Assembly: GCF_900112975.1 (NCBI RefSeq)
Contig: NZ_FONQ01000002.1
Location: 372,001 to 436,000 of the forward strand
Reading direction: 5' to 3'
Length of the DNA stretch: 64,000 nt
From: Flavobacterium xueshanense
Lineage (GTDB): Bacteria; Bacteroidota; Bacteroidia; Flavobacteriales; Flavobacteriaceae
In this document: in pieces, positions 37,883-46,268 of the stretch
Position numbering within the stretch: position 1 is the stretch's first letter
Layout: each line of letters begins with the position of its first letter
Program-made: the position numbers and the translations under genes
The notes under the pieces: model-generated
The model's database searches: none
The model's input: only the letters and a program-made list of their open reading frames with translations
What the model was told of the DNA's origin: nothing

Positions 37883-38884
37883 TTATTCAAAAACCAGCGT
37901 ACTGCATTTTTCATTGACATTAATCGTTACATTATTTCCTAAAATTAAGGCTCTATTATCTTGAATATGACCGGCAGGAAAATTATATAAGATAGGAATA
38001 TTGTATTTTTTGGTAACATCCTCGATAATTTCTATGGCATTTTTCCCCCATGGAATGTCATTGTCCTTCATTTTTGTCATGGAACCCACAACAATTCCTT
38101 TAATGCTTTCCAGACAACCATTTCGTTTTAAATTCATCATCATGCGGTCAATGTGATATAAATATTCATCTAAATCTTCTATAAACAAGATTTTATCAGC
38201 ACAATCAATCGCGGATGGTGAACCAAACAAACTGTATATAATCGATAAATTTCCGCCTACTAATTCTCCGGTAGCTTTTCCGGGTCTGTTCATCAGGAAA
38301 GGATCTATTTCGTACGAAAGTTTTTCGCCAAACAACGCAATTCGCATGGTTTCTATGGCTTCTGGAGTTGCTCTAGGAGCGGTTATTGGCATGATTCCAT
38401 GAATGGATTTGTAACCCATTGTATTCAAATGATTGTGTAAAACGGTTACATCACTGAAACCAACAATCCATTTTGGATTTTTTTTGAACGCCGTAAAATC
38501 CAGTAAATCAATCATTCGTACGGTTCCGTATCCGCCTTTAACGCACCAAATGGCTTTGATGTTTGGATTATCCAATTGTTGCTGAAAATCGGCGGCACGC
38601 TGCTCATCCGTGCCGGCTAATTGGTCGTTGTCTAAACCTATTGTGCTGCCTATAACCACATCCAAGCCCCAACTTTTCAATAAATTAATAGCGGGTTTCA
38701 AGTTGTCATCTGTATTTTTTCTGGCTGTTGCCAAAATAGCTACGGTATCTCCTTTTTGTAAACTAGGTGGTGTAATCATATTGTATTGGGCTTGACTGTT
38801 GAAAGATTGTAAAACAAAAATAAGCAATAGAAATTGATATAAAACAGGATGCTGTTTTTTAAAAGGGAATCGGTTTTTATTCAT
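37883..38884 (-). CDS. LD-carboxypeptidase (peptidase family S66), exported
   Basis: Cleaves the terminal D-Ala from tetrapeptide stems in peptidoglycan recycling or remodelling. The 333-residue protein begins with a signal peptide (LLLIFVLQSFNSQA). The S66 nucleophile Ser lies in WIVGFSDVTVL, after KGGYGTVRM; the Glu is in LFIEDLDEYLYHIDRM, and the His in FPAGHIQDN, completing the Ser-Glu-His set. Export is unusual for the cytoplasmic LdcA but usual for Bacteroidota relatives. No cell-wall neighbour gene. Confidence 0.9.
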   Translation of the reverse strand: MNKNRFPFKKQHPVLYQFLLLIFVLQSFNSQAQYNMITPPSLQKGDTVAILATARKNTDDNLKPAINLLKSWGLDVVIGSTIGLDNDQLAGTDEQRAADFQQQLDNPNIKAIWCVKGGYGTVRMIDLLDFTAFKKNPKWIVGFSDVTVLHNHLNTMGYKSIHGIMPITAPRATPEAIETMRIALFGEKLSYEIDPFLMNRPGKATGELVGGNLSIIYSLFGSPSAIDCADKILFIEDLDEYLYHIDRMMMNLKRNGCLESIKGIVVGSMTKMKDNDIPWGKNAIEIIEDVTKKYNIPILYNFPAGHIQDNRALILGNNVTINVNEKCSTLVFE

Positions 38885-39040
38885 GCGGTAATTACTTTTC
38901 TAAAAAAAAATTAACTTGGAAGTCTATAAATGACAAAAACAAAGATAGACAATTAGAAAAACAATTCTAAATTCACCTCAAATGACTATTTTTACAAATA
39001 CAGGATTCTAAAATAGGATCAAATCAACGGCGGTAAACAA

Positions 39041-40159
39041 ATGTTGCTTATGAGAATTACGCACCGGATTCTTCTTTTATTTTTATTTTTTCCAATAGTA
39101 AAAGCAAATTCACAACAGAAAAAATACGTCATTCACACTGTTGCGTTTTATAATTTTGAAAATCTTTTTGATACTATAAATGATCCGAATACTTTTGATG
39201 AAGAGTGGACTCCAACAGGTTTGCAGCGTTGGACCTACGATAAGTACGAAAAGAAACTGGGGAACTTAGCCCGCGTTTTATCTGAAATTGGTTCTGCTGA
39301 AAATACGGACTCACCCACATTTATTGGCGGATGCGAAATAGAAAACAGAGGCGTTTTGGAAGTTTTAGTAAAACAGCCCAAACTGATCGAGAAAGATTAC
39401 GGAATAATCCATTTTGATTCGCCTGACAAAAGAGGAATCGATGTGGCGCTGTTGTATCAGAAAAAGAAATTTCAGCCCACGAGTTATAGCAATATTCCGT
39501 TGTACATTTATAAAGAAGGAACTATTACAAATGAAAATTCCAAATCCAATGCTGAAGAAAAAACAGATGATGAGTTGCAAATAAGCACCAAAAATTATCG
39601 GGTTTACACGCGTGATCAGCTTTTGGTAACTGGATTTCTCGATGGCGAGGAAATTAATATCATTGTCAATCACTGGCCGTCGCGTTCTGGCGGGGAGAAG
39701 AAATCAAGTCCGTTCCGTGAAGCCGCAGGAGCATTAAACCGAAAAATAATAGATTCTTTGCAACGGATAAATCCAAATTCAAAAGTGATTGTTTTGGGCG
39801 ATTTGAATGATGGACCGTATAATAAAAGTGTCAAATTTGGGCTTGGCGCCAAAGCAAAAAAGGCAGATGTACTTCCGTTCGGAATTTACAATCCATTTGA
39901 AGAAATGGCCAAAAAAGGATTTGGAACCATCGCATTTCGGGATGCTTGGGATGTTTTTGACCAAATAATGGTTTCCGAAACTTTACTTCAAACGGATTAT
40001 ACGAGTTTTCGGTATTGGAAAGCAGGAATTTACAACAAGTCATTCTTAATACAAACCAGCGGACAATATAAAGGCTATCCGTTGCGACATTCCGCCAGCG
40101 AAATAGGATTTAGCGACCATTTCCCAGTCTATATTTATTTAATCAAGGAAAAAAAATAA
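39041..40159 (+). CDS. Secreted endonuclease/exonuclease/phosphatase family protein
   Basis: An EEP-superfamily metal-dependent phosphodiesterase. Signal peptide ends at FFPIVKANSQ (starts at 39041 and 39050 are both possible). The core motifs are FYNFENLFDT, GGCEIENRGVLE (catalytic Glu), DLNDGPYNKSV (Asp/Asn) and GFSDHFPVYI (Asp-His pair). The mid-region RGIDVALLYQKKKF fits the family. Bacteroidota have many such secreted proteins, with DNA, sphingomyelin or inositol-phosphate substrates; which one applies is unknown. Confidence 0.85.
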   Translation: MLLMRITHRILLLFLFFPIVKANSQQKKYVIHTVAFYNFENLFDTINDPNTFDEEWTPTGLQRWTYDKYEKKLGNLARVLSEIGSAENTDSPTFIGGCEIENRGVLEVLVKQPKLIEKDYGIIHFDSPDKRGIDVALLYQKKKFQPTSYSNIPLYIYKEGTITNENSKSNAEEKTDDELQISTKNYRVYTRDQLLVTGFLDGEEINIIVNHWPSRSGGEKKSSPFREAAGALNRKIIDSLQRINPNSKVIVLGDLNDGPYNKSVKFGLGAKAKKADVLPFGIYNPFEEMAKKGFGTIAFRDAWDVFDQIMVSETLLQTDYTSFRYWKAGIYNKSFLIQTSGQYKGYPLRHSASEIGFSDHFPVYIYLIKEKK

Positions 40160-40199
40160 CGATTTATTATTTCATAACTTTACATTTAAAATAAAAATC

Positions 40200-40739
40200 A
40201 TGGCAATAGCAAAACCTTTCAACCTCAATAAATGGATTGACGAAAACCGTCATCTGCTCAAGCCGCCTGTTGGTAACAAAAATTTATACACAGAATCCGG
40301 TGATTATATCGTTATGGTTGTTGCCGGTCCAAACGCCCGAAAAGACTATCATTACAATGAAACCGAAGAATTGTTTTACCAACTTGAAGGCTCCATAAAA
40401 GTGATTATTCAAGAAGACGGTGAGCGAAAAGAAATGGAATTACATCCCGGCGATATGTATCTTAATCCCGCTAAAATCCCGCATTCTCCTGTGCGTTCCG
40501 AAGGTTCTATAGGACTTGTCATTGAACGAAAAAGAGCCGGACAAGGATTTACAGATGGCTTGCTTTGGTTTTGTGATTCTTGCAATCATAAACTGCACGA
40601 AGTCTATTTCGAATTGCATAATATCGAGAAAGATTTCTTGCCTCATTTCGAACATTTCTATAATTCAGAACACTTGAGAACCTGCGAAAAATGCGGAACT
40701 ATAATGGAAACCGACCCAAGATTTGTTGCCAAAAAATAA
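40200..40739 (+). CDS. haaO: 3-hydroxyanthranilate 3,4-dioxygenase
   Basis: Fe(II) cupin enzyme opening the ring of 3-hydroxyanthranilate in the kynurenine-to-quinolinate or catabolic route. All iron ligands are seen at the textbook positions: His51, Glu57 and His95 for the catalytic metal. The bacterial form's second, rubredoxin-like iron site is also complete: Cys125, Cys128, Cys162 and Cys165. At 179 residues it is a full-length bacterial enzyme. The neighbouring genes are not other kynurenine genes. Confidence 0.95.
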   Translation: MAIAKPFNLNKWIDENRHLLKPPVGNKNLYTESGDYIVMVVAGPNARKDYHYNETEELFYQLEGSIKVIIQEDGERKEMELHPGDMYLNPAKIPHSPVRSEGSIGLVIERKRAGQGFTDGLLWFCDSCNHKLHEVYFELHNIEKDFLPHFEHFYNSEHLRTCEKCGTIMETDPRFVAKK

Positions 40740-40761
40740 TTCAATGCTGAATTTATATCGG

Positions 40762-40882
40762 TTTTAGGAGCTAATTACTTCGTCAGTTCGCTTCGCTCGT
40801 GTCCGCTATCCGTTCTATCTTTTGCGGTCTCGTAAAAAAAACGAGACCACAAAAGGATGCCACCCCTATCGAGGCTAAAAAA
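40762..40882 (+). repeat. Hairpin-core repeat, copy 3
   Basis: Starts TTTTAGGAGCTAATTACTT, then CGCTATCCGTTCTATC, a 14-bp hairpin with one mismatch (40820-40833 with 40841-40854), AAAAGGATGCCACC and ends CTATCGAGGCTA. Fills most of the 232-base gap between haaO and the ALDH gene. Confidence 0.6.
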
Positions 40883-40927
40883 TTGTAAAATAAAAGTAGC
40901 AATGTTTACTATTTCACGTTAAATCAA

Positions 40928-40935
40928 TATATTTG
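40928..40935 (+). promoter_or_regulatory. Candidate -7 box for the ALDH7 gene
   Basis: TATATTTG, 36 bp before the start at 40972; no TTG at the expected -33. Confidence 0.4.
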
Positions 40936-40971
40936 TAAAAAAATATAACAATTTTCAATAAAAAAGTTACA

Positions 40972-42519
40972 ATGATAACAATAGCAGATCAATTCGGAAT
41001 CAAAGATGCCCTTAAGCAATTAGGGATTGAGGAGATAAATGAAGGAACATCAACTGGAGCAGCTAATTTTGCCAACGGAAAAATCATCGAAAGTTATTCA
41101 CCAGCAGATGGGACTTTAATTGCAAAAGTAAAAACGTCTTCGAAAGAGGATTATGAAAAAGCGATGCAAAAAGCTTCAGAAGCGTTTCTAGAATGGCGTA
41201 TGGTTCCAGCTCCTAAAAGAGGTGATATCGTCCGTCAGATGGGAGATGAATTAAGAAAATTCAAAGAGCCTCTTGGAAAACTGGTTTCTTATGAAATGGG
41301 AAAAAGTCTTCAAGAAGGATATGGTGAAGTGCAGGAAATGATTGATATCTGTGATTTTGCGGTGGGATTATCCCGTCAGTTGTACGGATTAACAATGCAT
41401 TCTGAAAGACCTTTGCACAGAATGTATGAGCAATACCACCCAATAGGAACCGTTGGAATCATTTCAGCATTTAACTTTCCAGTAGCAGTTTGGAGTTGGA
41501 ACGCAATGATTGCTTGGGTTTGTGGTGATGTTGCGATTTGGAAACCAAGTTCAAAAGTACCTTTATGTGGAGTGGCTTGCCAAAATATTATCAAAACAGT
41601 TTTAAAAAGAAATAACGTTCCTGAAGGCGTTAGTTGTTTAGTGACAGGAAACGAATCAGGAGATTTAATCAATAATGATAAAAGAATTTCGTTAGTTTCT
41701 TTTACAGGATCAACCAGAATAGGACGTCATGTATCAAAAACCGTTGCAGAACGTTTTGGAAATACTATCCTTGAATTAGGAGGAAACAATGCGATTATCG
41801 TTTCGGAACATGCGGATATCAGTATGGTATTGGTTGGAGCCGTTTTTGGAGCGGTTGGAACAGCAGGACAACGTTGTACATCAACAAGACGTTTAATAAT
41901 TCACGAAAGTGTTTATGACAAAACCATCAGCGTATTGAAAAACGCGTACGGTCAATTGCAAATAGGAAATCCACTGGATGAGAATAATCACGTTGGGCCA
42001 CTTATCGATAAAGGCGCTGTTCAGGATTATTTGAATGCGATTGAAAGCGCCAAAAAAGAAGGCGGAAAAATCATCGTTGAAGGTGGATTGGTTGAGGGCG
42101 AAGGATATGAAAGTGGTTGTTATGTAAGACCATGTATCATTGAGGCTGAAAATCATTTTGATATCGTTCAGAGAGAAACTTTTGCTCCTATTTTATATGT
42201 AATGAAATACAGCACGATTGAAGAAGCGATTGCGTTGCAAAACGGAGTTCCACAAGGACTTTCTTCTTCTATTTTTACAAACAGCATGAGAGAAATGGAA
42301 TTGTTTCTTTCTCAATCGGGTTCTGATTGTGGAATTGCCAACGTAAATATTGGTACTTCCGGAGCAGAAATTGGTGGTGCTTTTGGCGGTGAAAAAGAAA
42401 CCGGTGGCGGACGTGAATCCGGTTCTGATGCTTGGAAAGCCTACATGAGAAGACAAACCAACACCATCAATTACGGAACCCAATTGCCATTGGCACAAGG
42501 AATAAAATTTGATTTGTAG
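40972..42519 (+). CDS. ALDH7-family aldehyde dehydrogenase (alpha-aminoadipate semialdehyde type)
   Basis: NAD-dependent aldehyde dehydrogenase of the antiquitin type, which typically oxidises alpha-aminoadipate semialdehyde (piperideine-6-carboxylate) in lysine breakdown. The catalytic Cys302 (GTAGQRCTSTRR) and Glu268 (ILELGGNNAI) sit at the standard positions, and ISAFNFPVAVW plus GSTRIGRHV line the cofactor site. Phrases such as AGQRCTSTRR and EIGGAFGGEKETGGGRESGSD match the ALDH7 group rather than aminomuconate semialdehyde dehydrogenases. 515 residues is normal. A perfect terminator follows. Confidence 0.9.
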   Translation: MITIADQFGIKDALKQLGIEEINEGTSTGAANFANGKIIESYSPADGTLIAKVKTSSKEDYEKAMQKASEAFLEWRMVPAPKRGDIVRQMGDELRKFKEPLGKLVSYEMGKSLQEGYGEVQEMIDICDFAVGLSRQLYGLTMHSERPLHRMYEQYHPIGTVGIISAFNFPVAVWSWNAMIAWVCGDVAIWKPSSKVPLCGVACQNIIKTVLKRNNVPEGVSCLVTGNESGDLINNDKRISLVSFTGSTRIGRHVSKTVAERFGNTILELGGNNAIIVSEHADISMVLVGAVFGAVGTAGQRCTSTRRLIIHESVYDKTISVLKNAYGQLQIGNPLDENNHVGPLIDKGAVQDYLNAIESAKKEGGKIIVEGGLVEGEGYESGCYVRPCIIEAENHFDIVQRETFAPILYVMKYSTIEEAIALQNGVPQGLSSSIFTNSMREMELFLSQSGSDCGIANVNIGTSGAEIGGAFGGEKETGGGRESGSDAWKAYMRRQTNTINYGTQLPLAQGIKFDL

Positions 42520-42540
42520 GACCAAAATATAATAAACTAA

Positions 42541-42577
42541 AAAAGGCAATTTGAATATTTCAAATTGCCTTTTTTTA
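42541..42577. terminator. Bidirectional terminator
   Basis: A perfect 15-bp stem (42541-42555 with 42559-42573), 3-base loop, T-run on the plus side and A-run on the other. It sits between the convergent ALDH7 and barrel-protein genes. Confidence 0.9.
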
Positions 42578-42613
42578 TTTCAAATTCCTTCGAGAATTGT
42601 TGTGAAAAGTGTT

Positions 42614-43111
42614 TTATAAATTAAAAGATGCTCCAATATTAAACGTGAATTGATTGTTTAATTTATCAAAACCTATTGGATTTGTTTTGTAACTAGCAAT
42701 TGGAATTCCAGCTTCGGTGAAAACACCAAAACCTTCCGTAAAGAAATAACGGAAACCCAAATGCGCACCAAAATTTCTTAAACCTAAATTCAATCCCGGG
42801 TAAAGATCCATTTTTGGATCTAATTCAAAAACATTTCCCAAGTTTGCATTGAAACGTCCCTTAACATCCACTCTGTCTCCAAAATCAGGTTTGTTTCCTA
42901 AATCATCTTTAGAAACGGATAATAAATAAGAAGTAACAAATCCGAATGACATGTTTTCTCCAACTCCAAAATCAGAAGAAACACGAATTCCAGATCCTCC
43001 GTTTTGAAAGTTAGCTCCAACATCAAATTTAACATCTCCTTTTCCTTTGAAGGCCTGAGCATTGATCAAGCCAACTGCCAATAGCAACACTAATGTGGTA
43101 ATCTTTTTCAT
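42614..43111 (-). CDS. Small outer-membrane beta-barrel protein (DUF6646-like)
   Basis: A 165-residue exported protein with signal peptide (ITTLVLLLAVGLINAQA) and a pattern of alternating hydrophobic strands with aromatic girdle residues (SFGFVTSYLLSV, AHLGFRYFFTEGFGVFTEAG) and a terminal Phe (FNIGASFNL). That is the signature of an 8-stranded outer-membrane barrel. It is similar to small flavobacterial barrel proteins; function unknown. A -7 box (TATTTTTG on minus, 43135-43142) lies 24 bp upstream. Confidence 0.8.
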   Translation of the reverse strand: MKKITTLVLLLAVGLINAQAFKGKGDVKFDVGANFQNGGSGIRVSSDFGVGENMSFGFVTSYLLSVSKDDLGNKPDFGDRVDVKGRFNANLGNVFELDPKMDLYPGLNLGLRNFGAHLGFRYFFTEGFGVFTEAGIPIASYKTNPIGFDKLNNQFTFNIGASFNL

Positions 43112-43154
43112 ACTTTTAATTTTTTAAGTGGGTGCAAAAATAGTTCAATAAAAT

Positions 43155-43880
43155 CTAATTTCTTCCTTTCTCGTCGAAATATAATTGGTCCAAAGGTTCG
43201 CTTTGCCAGAATTCTTTGGTGTCAACATCCATAATGCTCAATGGCCCTTTGAAAGCCGCTCCGGTATCTACGTTCCAAACATTTGCCTTTTGAACTGGAG
43301 TCGTTTCACCTATTCGGGTAACGGGCGTGTGGCCAATGTAGATTTCTTTGTATAAAGTAAAACGTTTTGGATAAAACGGGTGCTCCGCTTTCATTTTTGT
43401 GTCTAATGCCAATGCAGTTTCCCACAAGGTTCTGTCCCAGTAGAAAAGTCCGGGAAAATATTCGAAATCAACACCGTTCATATTAGTAAAACCAGCATGA
43501 ACAAACAGACGACGTTGCTCATCCAGATAAAAATTATCCAGCGATTTTAGGAATTCAACGTGCTTTTGCTTTGTTTCTGCATTAACGGATTCGTAGGCCA
43601 AAACCGTCGCTTCCCCGCCATGTTTGTACCACAAAAGATTGTCCTTACTTTCGTGAAGCCATTCCAGCAATAAATCATCGTGGTTTCCGCGGATGCAAAT
43701 GCAGTTTTGTTTGGTTTTTAAATCAATGATAAAATCTAGTACCTGAGGAGATTGGCTCCAGCCATCAACGTAATCTCCCAGAAAAACAAGGGTGTCTTTT
43801 TTAGTAACGTTGGCTCTTTCCATAATTTGGTGCAATGCTCGCAAACCACCGTGGATATCGCCTATAACAAGTGTTCTCAT
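43155..43880 (-). CDS. Metallophosphoesterase (serine/threonine phosphatase-like)
   Basis: A 241-residue calcineurin-like phosphoesterase of the PPP branch. Metal-binding motifs in order: GDIHGGLRAL (residues 7-16), FLGDYVDGWSQS, CIRGNHDDLLLEW and the later His in VHAGF and IGHTPVTRIG. This matches bacterial PrpA/PrpE or symmetric Ap4A hydrolase-type enzymes; substrate undetermined. Cytoplasmic. A candidate -7 box (TATTTTTG on minus, 43903-43910) is 22 bp upstream. Confidence 0.9.
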   Translation of the reverse strand: MRTLVIGDIHGGLRALHQIMERANVTKKDTLVFLGDYVDGWSQSPQVLDFIIDLKTKQNCICIRGNHDDLLLEWLHESKDNLLWYKHGGEATVLAYESVNAETKQKHVEFLKSLDNFYLDEQRRLFVHAGFTNMNGVDFEYFPGLFYWDRTLWETALALDTKMKAEHPFYPKRFTLYKEIYIGHTPVTRIGETTPVQKANVWNVDTGAAFKGPLSIMDVDTKEFWQSEPLDQLYFDEKGRN

Positions 43881-44101
43881 GGACTTTTTTCTTTTATTAA
43901 TGCAAAAATAGCAGAAAATGAATACTATTTTTCAAGTTATAAAATTAAGTAAAAGAGTGATGAACGAAGCTTTTTTGGTTTATTTATTTTAAAAATTTTA
44001 AAGAATTTGTATTTTAATATAAAATTGAAATATCACTGTTTTAGGTGATTGTTTTATTTAGTTTTTCAGATTAGTTTTACAAATAATTAAACTTTTTATA
44101 A

Positions 44102-44182
44102 ATGAGTACACTACTTACATTATCATTACTGTTGGCCAAGATGATTTGTCAATTTTTAAAAGAATTGTTGGCTTTTATTTAG
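44102..44182 (+). CDS. Possible 26-residue hydrophobic peptide
   Basis: ATG to TAG encodes 26 residues, starting MSTLLTLSLLLAKMICQF and ending LKELLAFI. It would form a single membrane helix with two lysines. The size and composition are like small type I-toxin or phage-like peptides, but no family is recognised and no antisense RNA promoter was identified. It may be chance. Confidence 0.2.
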   Translation: MSTLLTLSLLLAKMICQFLKELLAFI

Positions 44183-44195
44183 AATTATAAATCAA

Positions 44196-44203
44196 TAAAT
44201 TTG
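44196..44203 (+). promoter_or_regulatory. Candidate -7 box for the alpha/beta-hydrolase gene
   Basis: TAAATTTG, 43 bp upstream of the start; -33 not clear. Confidence 0.35.
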
Positions 44204-44246
44204 TGTCAAAACTATTCTTGCAATCAGATAAGCGCTCAAAATTTAT

Positions 44247-45023
44247 ATGAAAACATACCTACAAATACTAGTTTGTTTGCTTTTGTTTAGTTGTACGTCC
44301 AATAAAAACTTAACAAATGTTAAAGTCAATAATCGTGAATTTGAAGTCAAGTCAGATGGTGCAAGTTGGTTGGATAGTTCCAGAAACAGATTAATTCCGG
44401 TCGCGTTTTATAATTCGATTGTAAAAGATAAAATTCGAAATCAACAATTGGTAATTGTCAGTCATGGTTATGGAGAAAATAAACCCGGCGCGAATAAATC
44501 GTATTCATATTTAACGAAAAAATTAGCGTCTAAAGGCTATTATGTAGTCAGTATTCAGCATGAATTATCAACGGATGATTTGTTGCCTTTGACAGGGATA
44601 CCTCAAGTTGTACGACGATCAAATTGGGAAAGAGGAGTAGAGAATATTCTATTTGTTCTAAATGAATTAAAAAAAATAAAACCAGAATTAGACTTCAAAC
44701 ATGTAAACTTAATTGGACATTCAAACGGAGGTGATATTACAGTTTTGTTTGTCCAGAAGTATCCAAATTTGGTTAATAAAATAATTTCGTTAGACAACCG
44801 CCGAATGGAATTGCCTAGAACTTCTCAGCCTAAAATCTACTCGCTTCGTTCGAGCGACCAGCCTGCAGATGAAGGAGTTTTGCCTACTGTTGCAGAGCAG
44901 GAAAAGTTTGGAATAAAAATCATTAAACTCGCTAATACCATCCACAATGACATGAATGACAGAGGTAGTAAAAGACAAAAAAGAGAAATTAATACGTACA
45001 TAATGGGATTTCTTATCGAATGA
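44247..45023 (+). CDS. Alpha/beta-hydrolase lipoprotein
   Basis: A 258-residue exported hydrolase. Lipobox LLLFSC places it as a lipoprotein. The nucleophile elbow is GHSNGG with Ser159; the Gly-rich oxyanion segment VSHGYGENKPG is at residue 71; a C-terminal His near residue 239 (NTIHNDMND) would complete a triad. It resembles esterase-like or dienelactone hydrolase-like enzymes of unknown substrate. Its stop and that of the convergent AlbA_2 gene are only 19 bp apart. Confidence 0.8.
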   Translation: MKTYLQILVCLLLFSCTSNKNLTNVKVNNREFEVKSDGASWLDSSRNRLIPVAFYNSIVKDKIRNQQLVIVSHGYGENKPGANKSYSYLTKKLASKGYYVVSIQHELSTDDLLPLTGIPQVVRRSNWERGVENILFVLNELKKIKPELDFKHVNLIGHSNGGDITVLFVQKYPNLVNKIISLDNRRMELPRTSQPKIYSLRSSDQPADEGVLPTVAEQEKFGIKIIKLANTIHNDMNDRGSKRQKREINTYIMGFLIE

Positions 45024-45042
45024 AATATCTAAAATATTGCAC

Positions 45043-46188
45043 TTACTGCACATCATATTTCATCTTTCTCAAAATCCGCAACGCTTCTTTAAACGACAAA
45101 TACACTTGATTAAAAGGTTTCAAAAGCAACTTGGCATCAATCAGTTTTTGTTTGGCTTCTTCAAAACCGTTGAGGTAACAAATCATGAAGGTGGAAGGCA
45201 GGTTCTCTAAATCTTTGTTCTCTCTTGCGGATAACGAAAGTCCTTTCTGGAGTTTTTTAAGCAAAGCAACATTAGCATTGTAAATATGAAATAACATTTT
45301 TTTGTTGAATTCCGGCGGCTGAAAAAGCATCTCTCTTTCAATTTTATAATAACCATTGTCATGAAAATGAATTGTTTGTTTTTCTAAAGGATAATAGCTC
45401 GTTTTGTCGTTCAAACCTAAAGGAACGTATTCAATAATCGTAAAAGTATCTTCGTCGAAAGTGATTTCGACCACATCCTGAGCCGAATAAAATAGTTTGA
45501 TTTGCTCATTTATTAATTCAATATCTACGCGGGACAAATAGGTTTTGTCGCGGGATTTCTTGGCAATTCCTGCCCAGCAAATCACAAATAATTCCTTGAA
45601 TACTTTGTACTTTGGCGCCATATCCTTGTGGCGAAAATTCATGAAATCAATTACGCCATCGAGTGTGTTTTCGATGCTGTTTCGAGAGTTGTTTTCTATG
45701 TCAGTTACGGTTTCTGTGTTTTGGTAATTTTTTTCAATTTCGCCTTCAATCGGCGTTGTGTTACTGCCTCTTCGGATAAAAACACTATTGGCAGGAATTG
45801 TGTAAATTCCTTTTTTGAAATGGGAGGTTTTGCTTTTTGGCTTGACCGTTACCAGTCCGATAACTTTATCTTTTGGTAAATTTGGAAAAGGTACATTTTC
45901 ATACTGAATTTTAGGGGGGTTTTCCAGATAGGCATTCACTAAATTCTGAATCCGGCTATCGTCAAAAAAATCATCGCCCACAATAATATTGTCTTGATCT
46001 TCGACACCAACAACAATATAGGAATTGTTCGCAGGATTTGAATTGGACAGTGCGCAAATGTGCTTAAGGAACTTGGCTTTACCTTCTCGAGTGTGTAAGT
46101 TCAACTGGCGCTTTTTATCATAAAAACTACTCTCATCATTGTGAGCGAGCAGGTTCTTGATAAGAATGCGTTTGTTGATCATTTGCAA
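45043..46188 (-). CDS. AlbA_2 (Schlafen-like) putative nucleic-acid-binding protein
   Basis: A 381-residue cytoplasmic protein. The first ~150 residues (YIVVGVEDQDNIIVGDDF to GIYTIPANSVFIRRGSNTTPIE) match the AlbA_2/Schlafen domain, often named divergent AAA-4 or ATP-binding in databases, with the KAKFLKHICALSNSNP helix. The C-terminal ~200 residues are helical and unassigned. AlbA_2 proteins include transcriptional regulators and predicted RNA/DNA nucleases; here the catalytic Glu/Asp set of Schlafen nucleases is not clear, so binding rather than cleavage is favoured. A perfect 13-bp hairpin precedes it. Starts 46188 and 46182 are both possible. Confidence 0.65.
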   Translation of the reverse strand: MQMINKRILIKNLLAHNDESSFYDKKRQLNLHTREGKAKFLKHICALSNSNPANNSYIVVGVEDQDNIIVGDDFFDDSRIQNLVNAYLENPPKIQYENVPFPNLPKDKVIGLVTVKPKSKTSHFKKGIYTIPANSVFIRRGSNTTPIEGEIEKNYQNTETVTDIENNSRNSIENTLDGVIDFMNFRHKDMAPKYKVFKELFVICWAGIAKKSRDKTYLSRVDIELINEQIKLFYSAQDVVEITFDEDTFTIIEYVPLGLNDKTSYYPLEKQTIHFHDNGYYKIEREMLFQPPEFNKKMLFHIYNANVALLKKLQKGLSLSARENKDLENLPSTFMICYLNGFEEAKQKLIDAKLLLKPFNQVYLSFKEALRILRKMKYDVQ

Positions 46189-46215
46189 TTAAATTTTTAG
46201 ATTTCTCAGACTACT

Positions 46216-46249
46216 GGATTTTTAGATTGTCTAAATAATCTAAAAATCC
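46216..46249. repeat. Perfect 13-bp hairpin
   Basis: GGATTTTTAGATT (46216-46228) pairs with AATCTAAAAATCC (46237-46249), 8-base loop, in TCTAAA-rich repeat DNA between the AlbA_2 gene and the SDR gene. Could act as the SDR terminator on the minus strand, but has no T-run. Confidence 0.5.
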
Positions 46250-46268
46250 AATAATCTAAAAATTAATT

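Larger units (their letters stand above)
43881..44246. other. Gene-poor spacer between divergent genes
   Basis: A 366-base AT-rich gap. It holds the probable promoter of the phosphatase gene on the minus strand, a candidate -7 box for the hydrolase at 44196-44203 and a possible 26-residue hydrophobic peptide ORF at 44102-44182. Nothing else recognisable. Confidence 0.5.
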
